64,000 bases of DNA from Akkermansia muciniphila. Lineage in GTDB: Bacteria > Verrucomicrobiota > Verrucomicrobiia > Verrucomicrobiales > DEV007. The notes under the pieces are model-generated. The model saw only the letters and a program-made list of their open reading frames with translations. It was not told the origin of the DNA and made no database searches. Below, in pieces: positions 7,534-14,646 of the stretch. Position 1 is the first letter of the stretch. Each line of letters starts with the position of its first letter. The position numbers and the translations under genes are program-made. Location of the stretch: NCBI GenBank assembly GCA_945883495.1, contig CAMCXS010000015.1, positions 1 to 64,000 on the forward strand, written 5' to 3'.

Positions 7534-8259
7534 TCAAACCCGGTCCGGGTCGATCAACATGTAGCCGACGCTCCGCAGCGTCCGGATGAATTTGGGATCC
7601 TTGGCGTCATCCCCCAACTTCTTGCGCAGGGCCGCGATATGGACATCGACGCTGCGGTCGAAGACCTCCCATTCCCGGTCGCGGATTTCGTCGAGGAGCT
7701 GCTCACGGGTTTTCACCCGGCCTTTGGCCTTGGCCAGGCTGAGAAGGAACTCGAACTCGACCGGTGTCAGCACCAGCGGCTCCATCCCATGGAGAGCCAC
7801 CCGGGTGTTCGGGTTGATCCGCAACGCGCCAACGACCACTTCCGGATCCTCGCCGGAATCCGGCGCCGCGCTCCGCGCCTGGGAACGCCGCGTCACCGCG
7901 CGCAGCCGCGCCAGGAGCTCGCGCATGGAAAACGTCTTCGGCACATAATCGTCCGCGCCCACTTCCAAGCCGACGATCCGGTCCATCTCATCCCCGCGCG
8001 AGGTCAACATCAGCACCGGGACGTCGCTCACCTTGCGGATCCGTTTGAGCACTTCAAACCCGTCCATTCCCGGGAGCATCACGTCCAGGATGACCGCCTG
8101 CCACGGCTCCCCGGTGGCCCGGCTCACCCCGTCCGGCCCATCGTGCGCCGCCTCGACTTGATAGCCCATGGGCGACAAGTACTCCCGCAACAAGGCCGCG
8201 AACTCGCGGTCGTCATCGACGAGCAAAAGCCGGGGAGCGCTGGAAGTTCCGGAGGACAC
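7534..8259 (-). CDS. OmpR-family response regulator
   Basis: A 241-residue protein with a receiver domain and a winged-helix DNA-binding domain. Acidic residues DDD (15-17), phospho-acceptor D59 (VILDVMLPG), T86/S87 and K108 are present; the usual PKPF is PKTF here. The C-terminal domain carries the OmpR/PhoB recognition pattern (TREQLLDEI ... VDVHIAALRKKLG ... IRTLRSVGYML). The start is GTG 8259. It is the first gene of the unit with the kinase. A GTAA direct repeat lies 15 bp upstream between this gene and the divergent YHYH gene and may be its own binding site. Confidence 0.92.
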   Translation of the reverse strand: MSSGTSSAPRLLLVDDDREFAALLREYLSPMGYQVEAAHDGPDGVSRATGEPWQAVILDVMLPGMDGFEVLKRIRKVSDVPVLMLTSRGDEMDRIVGLEVGADDYVPKTFSMRELLARLRAVTRRSQARSAAPDSGEDPEVVVGALRINPNTRVALHGMEPLVLTPVEFEFLLSLAKAKGRVKTREQLLDEIRDREWEVFDRSVDVHIAALRKKLGDDAKDPKFIRTLRSVGYMLIDPDRV

Positions 8260-8273
8260 GATTCGGCTTTATT

Positions 8274-8289
8274 GTAAGGGGAAGGTAAA
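8274..8289 (+). promoter_or_regulatory. GTAAG-N6-GTAAA direct repeat, putative regulator box
   Basis: Two GTAA motifs spaced 11 bp (one helical turn) sit in the 69-bp region between the divergent regulator and YHYH genes. OmpR-family regulators bind direct repeats of this spacing, and CpxR recognises GTAAA-N5-GTAAA. Position and form suggest autoregulation plus control of the YHYH gene; this is inference only. Confidence 0.4.
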
Positions 8290-8328
8290 GCTCGGCAACT
8301 TTGTCGCACAGGGTCCGTTTTCTTCCGC

Positions 8329-9288
8329 ATGAAATTGCTTGTTTTGCCCATGGCGATGCTTGCCGCTTGGCCAGCTTGGGGGGCCGCCGCCGAGAAAAGC
8401 TCCGTGACCATCACCGTCGAAGGGGAGACCCGGATCGTCCGTTCCAATGGCTTGCCCGATCACCGGCCCGGCCGGTTCCCCAATGCCCACAATCCCAACG
8501 AAATCCAGCCGGTCCCCCACGAGTTCCGCATGCCCGCCAAACCCGTGGCCAATGAAGAGGCGACGCCCTCCCGTCACGCCAGCTTCGGGGTGGCTCTCAA
8601 CGGGGTGCCTTACGATCCCGGCACCGCAGAGTTCTGGCATGGGGATCCCAACTGGAACTACGAGGCCGGGACCGGCTTCCTGGATTTGGGGCTCGATGCC
8701 CACAACGCGCACGTCCAGCCCGACGGCTCGTACCACTACCATGCCATGCCCAAAGGTCACATTGATGCCCTGGGCGGCGACACGAACCAGATGCGGCAAG
8801 TGGGCTGGGCGGCCGATGGGTTCCCGATCTACACGGCGGCCGGCCACACCGATCCAAAGGATCCCAAAAGCCCGCTGAAAAAGCTGCGCTCCAGTTACGC
8901 GCTCAAAACGGAACCACGCGACGGCGGCCCCGGCGGCAAACCCGACGGCACCTTTACGGCCGACTTTGCGTATGTCGCGGGCAAGGGCGACCTGGACGAA
9001 TGCAACGGCCGGTTTGAAATCACGCCCGAGTTTCCCGAAGGCACCTTTGCCTACCACATCACGGAGGAGTTCCCCTTCATCCCCCGGCTCTGGCGCGGGA
9101 CCCCGGACCCGAGCTTTGAGAAGCAAGGCCCTCCGGGTGGCCCTGGTGGCCCTGGCGGACCACGCGGTCCCCGCCCAGGATTTGGACCAGGGCCAGGACC
9201 AGGACCAGGACCCGGCGGCCCTGGCGGCCCCGATGACCGCGGCCCCGGGAGGCGTCGTCCTCCACGTGGCGGGGAGCGGCCGGAGTAA
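8329..9288 (+). CDS. Secreted YHYH-domain protein with Gly/Pro tail
   Basis: A 319-residue protein with a signal peptide (about 1-21). The central domain has the diagnostic GSYHYH motif (YHYH 135-138) along with conserved pieces GVALNGVPYDPG, FWHGDPNWNYE and VGWAADGFPIY, as in the YHYH family of unknown function. It is rich in histidine and acidic residues. From about residue 267 a collagen-like GPPGGPGG/GPGPGP tail extends to an Arg-rich end. It is transcribed divergently from the two-component system, whose kinase also carries a His/Pro-rich insert. A role in metal or surface binding is a guess. Confidence 0.85.
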   Translation: MKLLVLPMAMLAAWPAWGAAAEKSSVTITVEGETRIVRSNGLPDHRPGRFPNAHNPNEIQPVPHEFRMPAKPVANEEATPSRHASFGVALNGVPYDPGTAEFWHGDPNWNYEAGTGFLDLGLDAHNAHVQPDGSYHYHAMPKGHIDALGGDTNQMRQVGWAADGFPIYTAAGHTDPKDPKSPLKKLRSSYALKTEPRDGGPGGKPDGTFTADFAYVAGKGDLDECNGRFEITPEFPEGTFAYHITEEFPFIPRLWRGTPDPSFEKQGPPGGPGGPGGPRGPRPGFGPGPGPGPGPGGPGGPDDRGPGRRRPPRGGERPE

Positions 9289-9351
9289 CGGTGGAAACGG
9301 AAGTTCGCTACCGCTCCGTCCACCCCCGCAAGGGGGCGGCTACAATCGACT

Positions 9352-10020
9352 TCAACGCCCCGCCCAGACCCTCACGTGATCAATCTGACAGGTGCCGTGA
9401 TCCACGGCCTTGAAGTCAATCTGCGCCTGACCGGTCATGTCGATGTTCGTGCTCTCGAAGCGATGTTTCTTGCCGTCGATCGTGAGCAGCAAGGTCCCTT
9501 TCTTTAGTTCGATGGTCACGTCGTGCCATTGGTTGAGCGCGAAGAGCGGTTCCATGACGGGCAGGGTCTCCACGTTTTTCTTGATCGTCAGGGTGGTGGC
9601 TTTCTCGGAAAACACCACGGTGTGGATATGGTGGCCCAGATCGAGAAGCGGGAAGCCGCGCTGATACGCCGGGGCGTCGTAGCGCATGCGCAGCGAGCAA
9701 ACGAAGTTCTCCGGCACCTTCTTGAGCCAGATCACCGGCTTGAGCCCGGCGTGGGAGGGATCGTTGCTGGCCAGCTTTTTGGCCTGGAACTCTGGGGACG
9801 AGGGGCCGCCACTTAAGACCCCGTCTTTGATGCTCCAAGTCGAACTTTGGCGCACCTCCCAGAACTCCGTGTTCAACACCGCCGCTTCGCCGGTGAAGGT
9901 ATCCTGGTAGACCAGCTCAAGCTCTTGGAACAACTCGGACTGGATGGCGGGAAGGTCGTTGGCTCCAGCGGAGGCGAGAAGCGAAACGAGAGCAAAGGCG
10001 GTGCAGAAGGGCTTTGTCAT
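9352..10020 (-). CDS. Secreted LamG/DUF1080-like protein
   Basis: Start chosen at the ATG of MTKPFCTAFALVSLLASAGA, a clear signal peptide; a further in-frame start upstream adds nine residues. The mature part (about 200 residues) looks like a single beta-sandwich of the concanavalin type: it begins with a 'DTFTGEAAVLNTEFWEVR' strand, has the W(H)DVTIELKKGTLLLTIDGK pair and ends IDHVRVWAGR. This is the pattern of DUF1080/3-keto-disaccharide hydrolase-like domains, abundant in Planctomycetes and Verrucomicrobia. The catalytic residues cannot be assigned. Confidence 0.65.
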   Translation of the reverse strand: MTKPFCTAFALVSLLASAGANDLPAIQSELFQELELVYQDTFTGEAAVLNTEFWEVRQSSTWSIKDGVLSGGPSSPEFQAKKLASNDPSHAGLKPVIWLKKVPENFVCSLRMRYDAPAYQRGFPLLDLGHHIHTVVFSEKATTLTIKKNVETLPVMEPLFALNQWHDVTIELKKGTLLLTIDGKKHRFESTNIDMTGQAQIDFKAVDHGTCQIDHVRVWAGR

Positions 10021-10161
10021 GAGAATGTCAGATCGATGGCGATCCATTTCACCCCGGGATTATCCCGAAGTCGCGGTGAGACTGGACTGCTTGTGCGCGG
10101 GCGTTCCGCTGCGGGTTACGCAGCCTTCCGTGATCAGAGGAGCTGCCGGGATTTCCTGCCG

Positions 10162-10491
10162 TTACTCGCGCAACTCAACGACGTCAGCAACTCCGGCCGG
10201 AACGTCGGCGCCCGCCCAAGTCCCCTTGAATCGTTGAAAAATCGAGGGGTATTCTGCCTGGAACCGCGCCGCGTCAATGGTCGTGGCCAATTCCCGTCCG
10301 TCGGGCCCTTTCACTGTGTAGAGCGGTCCGTCGGGCCCCGTGAAGAGAACGACCTGATAGTCGGCTGCGGAGATCACGCCCACCGGAGACAGCCCCCGGG
10401 CGGACGATTGAGGCTTCGCCTCCTCTTTCTGGCACCCCACTCCAAAAGCGGCGAGCGCGATCGTGGAGAGCGGAATGAGAAAACGGTGCAT
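10162..10491 (-). CDS. Small putative lipoprotein
   Basis: A 109-residue protein starting MHRFLIPLSTIALAAFGVGC, an N-terminal hydrophobic segment followed by a cysteine at position 20 in a plausible lipobox (FGVGC). The mature part is about 90 residues with a short beta-rich domain (YQVVLFTGPDGPLYTVKGPDG). I do not recognise a family. It lies downstream of repeat DNA with no clear operon partner; the next gene in the same direction begins about 140 bp further along. Confidence 0.6.
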   Translation of the reverse strand: MHRFLIPLSTIALAAFGVGCQKEEAKPQSSARGLSPVGVISAADYQVVLFTGPDGPLYTVKGPDGRELATTIDAARFQAEYPSIFQRFKGTWAGADVPAGVADVVELRE

Positions 10492-10547
10492 GAGGGCCAG
10501 CCTGCTCGCTCCACCGCACCTGAGTCAAGGACGAATCGAGGGAGTGC

Positions 10548-10664
10548 ATGGAACTGATGGTCAGAAAGGGCGGAATGCGTGGGCGATTCCGCTACGAGAA
10601 TGAATTCTGAGTAGCGGAATTCCCAAGAATTCCGCTCCAGCGTCCATCACAATCATTCACACCC
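10548..10664 (+). repeat. 117-bp dispersed repeat, copy A (copy B 12997-13112)
   Basis: Both copies run from ATGGAACTGATG to TTCACACCC with only a few differences, including one single-base deletion in copy B. Each holds two nested palindromes: GGCGGAAT..ATTCCGC and AGCGGAATTC..GAATTCCGCT. No frame is open through copy A. Confidence 0.85.
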
Positions 10665-10736
10665 CCAAATCGATCTGATGGCTGGTACCCGCGATGGCCT
10701 CGCCACTTCTAGATCCCTGATCACTTGCCTTCTTAT
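10665..10736. other. Short spacer between repeat families
   Basis: Unique sequence between the 117-bp repeat and the tandem array. No gene, promoter or terminator can be supported. Confidence 0.5.
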
Positions 10737-11118
10737 GTAGGACGGGCATTTTTGCCTGTCCTCTGCCAGCATCGGCGATGCAGTCTCGGGCAGACAAGAA
10801 TGTCCGCCCTACAGTCAGCCGCACCTCCCTCTCTTCGTGGCCTTCATGGTGATCCCGATGGCAGATGATTGATCCACTTGCTTTCATCCGTAGGACGGGC
10901 ATTCCTGCCTGTCCTCTGCCAGCTTCGGCGATGCAGTCTCGGGCGGACAAGAATGTCCACCCTACGGTCAGCTGCACCTCCCTCTCTTCGTGTCCTTCGT
11001 GGTGATCCCGATGGCAGATGATTGATCCACTTGCTTTCATCCGTAGGACGGGCATTCCTGCCTGTCCTCTGCCAGCATCGGCGATGCAGTCTCGGGCGGA
11101 CAAGAATGTCCACCCTAC
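10737..11118 (+). repeat. Three hairpin elements in a 153-bp tandem array
   Basis: Copies of the 76-bp hairpin element begin at 10737, 10890 and 11043, spaced exactly 153 bp. The 77-bp spacers between them are also nearly identical (CCTCCCTCTCTTCGTG ... GATTGATCCACTTGC). The region is thus a tandem duplication of element plus spacer, not three separate insertions. A minus-strand frame is open across all three units but its repetitive translation (VGWTFLSARDCIA...) is not a credible gene. Confidence 0.9.
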
Positions 11119-11156
11119 GGTCAGCGGCACGCTCGGGAGCGAATCCAACGCCAAAC

Positions 11157-11182
11157 GGCGGGGGAAGCCCCGCCGCTACGAG
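11157..11182 (+). repeat. GC palindrome GGCGGGGGAAGCCCCGCC
   Basis: A short perfect hairpin followed by GCTACGA. Near-identical copies are at about 4829-4855 and 5837-5857, all in gene-poor repeat zones. Confidence 0.7.
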
Positions 11183-11216
11183 GGAATGCGATAGCGATCC
11201 CGATTCGGTTCGGGAC

Positions 11217-12284
11217 CTAGGCAGTCAAGCCCTCGCGGGAAGGAAGGTTGCTGGCAGTCCTCGTTCCTGAGACGGGGTCCTGGAGGGGCCGTTTCGCGGC
11301 GATTACCTCGCTGCCGCGTTCATTGCCGGTCTCTAGGACGACATAGATTTTATACAACGCCAGGTCGCCGGGGTTGCTGAGCCCTTTGCGGGTGAGGTGC
11401 TCGCGCGGAGCGTCCGGGGAAATGATGGCTTGCACCGTTTCGGCATCGCTATCATAAGACTCGCCGGGGCTGTAGCGCACTTCGTAATGATCTAGATTGG
11501 GATTCTCGCTCGCTTCCCAGGTGATCACGGCCTGATCGACCCCGGCATCCCACACCGCTTGCGCATCCACTGGGTCTGGAGTCGAACCTGGCAGCGGGGT
11601 GAGGCGTGGCAGGGTGAGGACCAGGGCGTCTTCGGCTGCATATTCGCTTTGAATCGTGGCGCGGTAGACTCGGAGGGTGGCGTAGACGGTTTCTTGCAGC
11701 AGATTGCGCCGGGTCCGGATCATCTTGAGTTGCTGCTCCTGCTGCACGATCTCCGCATAACTCGTGCGCAGGCGGGCGACCCCCGCTTCGAACTTAGGCT
11801 GATCATAGTTGTCCCGGAGCACCAGCGGGCCGTCCAGCCCAGGCACTTCGCCCGCCTCGACGGCCTTGTTGAGCGTGATCCAGAGCGTATTGAGCTCGTT
11901 GAGCGCCAAGCAAATCCGGGATTCCCCCACGGTCACGGCCGGGACTTTGGGCAAGGTGCGAGCATACACCGTATCATGCAGCAACGCCCGGGCCCGGCGG
12001 TTGAATTGATTGAGGCGCTCGTGCAGCTCCTCCCGCAAGATCTTGTTGCGCGCCCGGGCCAAATCGCGGGCCAGGACATGATCTTCAATCCGCGCGGCGA
12101 ATTTCATGAGCTCATCCCGCCACTGCACGAGATCCGCCCGCCCCACCGAAGGCAACTGAGCCGATACCCGGACTTTCAGCTCTCCCCCACCTTCACTCCC
12201 CTGCCCCACCGTGTTGGCTTCCGCCCAATGCGGCAGGAAGTGGTTGAGACAAGGAACATAACTGGAAGGACCGGTAATCGCCAT
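11217..12284 (-). CDS. Unrecognised protein with C-terminal fibronectin-III-like domain
   Basis: A 355-residue protein. Residues about 45-215 are largely helical, charged and probably coiled coil; there is no signal peptide or membrane segment. Residues about 240-330 form a plausible Fn3 beta-sandwich (AVITWEASENPNLDHYEVRYS ... LYKIYVVLETGNERG). The final 20 residues look disordered. The combination of a helical rod and an Fn3-like end suggests a structural or binding role, but I cannot assign a function. It stands alone: repeats lie downstream and a 326-bp gap upstream. Confidence 0.6.
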   Translation of the reverse strand: MAITGPSSYVPCLNHFLPHWAEANTVGQGSEGGGELKVRVSAQLPSVGRADLVQWRDELMKFAARIEDHVLARDLARARNKILREELHERLNQFNRRARALLHDTVYARTLPKVPAVTVGESRICLALNELNTLWITLNKAVEAGEVPGLDGPLVLRDNYDQPKFEAGVARLRTSYAEIVQQEQQLKMIRTRRNLLQETVYATLRVYRATIQSEYAAEDALVLTLPRLTPLPGSTPDPVDAQAVWDAGVDQAVITWEASENPNLDHYEVRYSPGESYDSDAETVQAIISPDAPREHLTRKGLSNPGDLALYKIYVVLETGNERGSEVIAAKRPLQDPVSGTRTASNLPSREGLTA

Positions 12285-12610
12285 GGGGAAAATGGGTGCG
12301 TGGGTTCGACAAACAAGCTAAGTCGCGCCGCATATTCAACGTCGAGAAGAAATTATCAAGAAAGATTAACGAATTTTCTTCTTGGCAGCGGGTAGAACCT
12401 ACTCATTGCGCTCTAATTCTCAATATTATGGCGGAATGAGTGAGTATAATTGCAATAAAGATCGATCCAAGCGAACAAGAGTCCGTAAGTTTGCGATTCA
12501 CCGTCGTAGCGGCTGCGCTTCCGCTGCCCATTTCCTTTGCGGGGGATTTTCAAGCGCGACGATGGATTGATTCCGATACCGATCGCGACGACGATTTCCT
12601 TTCGATTTCG
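12285..12610. other. Intergenic gap, AT-rich then repeat-derived
   Basis: The left part (12330-12470) is unusually AT-rich and could hold the promoter of the leftward Fn3-like gene, though no clear -35/-10 pair stands out. The right part (about 12505-12600) contains the 'gtagcggctgcgcttccgc' dispersed unit seen at about 4769. An open frame crosses the repeat into the SnoaL-like gene, but its translation there is not conserved-looking. Confidence 0.55.
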
Positions 12611-12943
12611 ATGATGCACACGGAACTACCCAACCCCATCGCAGCCTTCTTCCAAGCCCACAACTCCGGGCAGACGGATAACTTCTTGGATCTGTTCGCG
12701 GCCGACGCGGTCGTCTCTGACGAGTCTCACGAGTATCGTGGCGACGCGATCAAGACCTGGCTGGACGGCGCGATCGCCAATTTTCACCCTTTGCATGGCG
12801 AGGTGATCAGCTTGGCGCCGAATGGGGAGCACACCGTCGCCACCGCGAGAGTCAGCGGGACCTTTCCCGGCAGCCCGGTCGTGCTTCGTTATCAGTTCAC
12901 CCTTCAGGGCGACAAGATTGCCGCGCTGAGCATCGCTCCGTAA
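12611..12943 (+). CDS. SnoaL-like (NTF2-fold) protein
   Basis: Start taken at the ATG pair of MMHTELPNPIAAFF, where family similarity begins; the upstream open frame is repeat DNA. About 110 residues with the SnoaL/NTF2 pattern: helix PIAAFFQAHNSGQTDNFLDL, FAADAVVSDESHEYRGDAIKTWL, then curved beta strands (VVLRYQFTLQGDKIAALSIAP). Such small cone-shaped proteins bind or isomerise hydrophobic ligands; the substrate is not predictable. It is a single gene with repeat DNA on both sides. Confidence 0.8.
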   Translation: MMHTELPNPIAAFFQAHNSGQTDNFLDLFAADAVVSDESHEYRGDAIKTWLDGAIANFHPLHGEVISLAPNGEHTVATARVSGTFPGSPVVLRYQFTLQGDKIAALSIAP

Positions 12944-12996
12944 CGGGGACGTCCTCCACGATGAAACCACAAGCCATCAAGTTCCTCCGGGTGTGA

Positions 12997-13112
12997 ATGG
13001 AACTGATGATCACAAAGGGCGGAATGCGTGGGCGATTCCGCTACGAGAATGAATCTGAGTAGCGGAATTCCCAAGAATTCCGTTCCAGCGTCCATCACAT
13101 TCATTCACACCC
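12997..13112 (+). repeat. 117-bp dispersed repeat, copy B
   Basis: Near-identical to 10548-10664 in the same orientation. It lacks one T after 'gaat', which removes the in-frame TAG present in copy A and leaves a frame open from ATG 13049 straight into the VOC gene. Confidence 0.85.
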
Positions 13113-13591
13113 AGTTCCTCCTCATGGCTCAAGACATGGAGCGAGCCGTGACCTTCTACCGGGATGTCATGGGCCTCTCCGAAGATTTCTCCTCTCCTGA
13201 CTGGTCCGAGCTCCGATTTGGCGACGCGATCCTGGGACTGCACGGCGGAGGGGACGGCAGCCGGTGCCAGTCCGGTCTCTCGATTCAGTATGAGGACGTC
13301 GAGCAGGCGTATCGCAACGCACTGGCAGGCGGCGCAACCGGGACGCAGGCACCGGAGCGTCGGGAGGGAGAGCCGATCGTTTTGGCGTCGATCGCCGATC
13401 CGGAGGGCAACGTGATTATGTTGACGCAGTTTGTGGGGCACGCATGCCGAGGCGGCCTCTGTGATTCGGTCCTCACGCGGACCTGCCACCCAGCATCTCC
13501 TCGATCCGGGCGACAATCCCATCGACTGCCCAGAGCCGGCCTTTTCCTTCGTAACCGCAGGCGAGCATCCCCTCCTCTTCCGGGCCGATGA
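13049..13591 (+). CDS. VOC/glyoxalase-family protein, altered at both ends
   Basis: Core residues match the vicinal oxygen chelate fold: MAQDMERAVTFYRDVMGL at the first helix, a 'LGLHGGGDGS' turn, and closing DPEGNVIMLTQF. The family's first strand (here SITFIHTQFLL) is encoded partly by the 117-bp repeat, so translation probably starts upstream of ATG 13124, at ATG 13049 or GTG 13028. After about base 13440 the frame runs antisense to coaC and encodes an Arg-rich tail of some 50 residues with no family counterpart, indicating loss of the native stop. The repeat therefore supplies the N terminus and the 3' end is aberrant; activity is uncertain. Confidence 0.65.
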   Translation: MNLSSGIPKNSVPASITFIHTQFLLMAQDMERAVTFYRDVMGLSEDFSSPDWSELRFGDAILGLHGGGDGSRCQSGLSIQYEDVEQAYRNALAGGATGTQAPERREGEPIVLASIADPEGNVIMLTQFVGHACRGGLCDSVLTRTCHPASPRSGRQSHRLPRAGLFLRNRRRASPPLPGR

Positions 13592-14021
13592 ACGCCACTC
13601 CACGCTCTTGGAGCCGGCGCACGTTCTCCTGCGTAGCGGGATGGGACCACATCTTCCCGTTCATGGCCGGGGCGATCAGCACGGGCGCTTGGCAGGCCAG
13701 GGCGATGGCGCTCAGGGCGTCGTCCGCCAAGCCGTAGGACAGTTTGGCGAGAATGTTCGCGGTAGCCGGGGCGACGACGAAGAGATCGGCGGAATCCGCC
13801 AGCTGGATGTGACCGGGGTGCCAGCTCTCTTTCTCGTCGTAGAGACTGGTGGTCACGGGATTGCGGGAGAGGACCTGAAGCGTCAGCGGTGTGATGAACT
13901 CCGTGGCGTCCCGGGTCATGATGACGTGGACATCGTGGTTCCGCTTGCGGAGCTGGCTCGTAAGGTCCGCCGCCTTGTACGCCGCGATCGAACCCGTAAC
14001 GCCCAAAAGAATCGTAGCCAT
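13473..14021 (-). CDS. coaC: Phosphopantothenoylcysteine decarboxylase (CoaC)
   Basis: Decarboxylates 4'-phospho-N-pantothenoylcysteine in coenzyme A synthesis, using FMN. The start is the ATG of MATILLGVTGSIAAYKA. Visible family features are the N-terminal GVTGSIAAYK flavoprotein loop, the active-site histidine in HPGHIQLAD, the PAMNGKMW motif, and the substrate clamp ACGYEGKGRL with its cysteine. At 182 residues it is CoaC only, without the CoaB synthetase domain that many bacteria fuse to it. It follows gmk by 10 bp in a yicC-gmk-coaC operon. Confidence 0.9.
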   Translation of the reverse strand: MATILLGVTGSIAAYKAADLTSQLRKRNHDVHVIMTRDATEFITPLTLQVLSRNPVTTSLYDEKESWHPGHIQLADSADLFVVAPATANILAKLSYGLADDALSAIALACQAPVLIAPAMNGKMWSHPATQENVRRLQERGVAFIGPEEEGMLACGYEGKGRLWAVDGIVARIEEMLGGRSA

Positions 14022-14028
14022 AAGTCCC

Positions 14029-14049
14029 CCCTCAACCCTCAACCCTCAA
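14029..14049 (-). repeat. TTGAGGG heptamer x3 spanning the gmk stop codon
   Basis: Three perfect heptamers cover the last codons and TGA stop of gmk, just before the coaC start at 14021. Gain or loss of one unit would shift the reading frame of the gmk tail and its coupling to coaC. Confidence 0.8.
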
Positions 14050-14640
14050 CCGCGCGGTCCGCAATCGCTCCGCCTCTAGGATCGCCGTAAAGCGCGCGAA
14101 GTCCTCTTCGCGTTCCCCGGTGACGATCGTGTAGGCGTATTCCGGCCAGTGAACCATTTCGACCTCGGCGTTGCGCAAGCGACGGCTGAGTTCCTCCTCG
14201 GACATCGCGCCGCGGCCGCGAATTCTCGCTTCCAGGTCTTCCAGGCTTGAGGGCAGGATGAAGACATCGACCAAGGAGCGCTGGATCTCCTCGTCCGCCG
14301 AAGACCGCAGTTGCGCGGCACCTTGCACATCCAGGTCCATGACCACGTCGCGTCCATTTCGGAGATGATCCAACACCTCGGACTTCAGCGTGCCGTAGTG
14401 ATGCTTTTGGTGAACCAGGGCGTGCTCCAGGAACTCCCCACGGGCGATGCGCGCTTCAAAGTCTTCGCGGCCAAGGAAGTGGTAATCGACGTGATCCACT
14501 TCGCCTTCGCGCGGGGACCGGGTGGTGCAAGAGACGGAATAGGCCACGCCCGGAAGTTCCGCCGCGGCCCGATGGCAGATCGTGGTTTTGCCGGAACCCG
14601 AGGGGCCGGACACAACGCATAAAACTCCACGCCGGTTCAC
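14032..14640 (-). CDS. gmk: Guanylate kinase
   Basis: Phosphorylates GMP to GDP with ATP. The 202-residue protein starts at GTG 14640, six bases after the yicC stop. The P-loop is GPSGSGKT (12-19), followed by the GMP-binding segment SCTTRSPREGEVDHVDYHF and the lid/base elements IQRSLVDVFILPSSLEDLEARI and RRLRNAEVEM. Length and motifs are those of a normal bacterial Gmk. Tight spacing with yicC upstream and coaC downstream implies one transcript. Confidence 0.95.
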   Translation of the reverse strand: MNRRGVLCVVSGPSGSGKTTICHRAAAELPGVAYSVSCTTRSPREGEVDHVDYHFLGREDFEARIARGEFLEHALVHQKHHYGTLKSEVLDHLRNGRDVVMDLDVQGAAQLRSSADEEIQRSLVDVFILPSSLEDLEARIRGRGAMSEEELSRRLRNAEVEMVHWPEYAYTIVTGEREEDFARFTAILEAERLRTARLRVEG

Positions 14641-14646
14641 GTCACT

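Noticed and set aside
10737-11118. Possible CRISPR array
   Set aside because: Units are 153 bp with nearly identical spacers, no unique spacers and no cas genes nearby. It is a tandem duplication.
10657-11154. Minus-strand frame across the 153-bp array
   Set aside because: The protein would be three copies of repeat-derived sequence. No start signal or homology-like pattern supports it.
13431-14090. Plus-strand frame opposite coaC
   Set aside because: It is antisense to a well supported gene and the translation has no recognisable domain.
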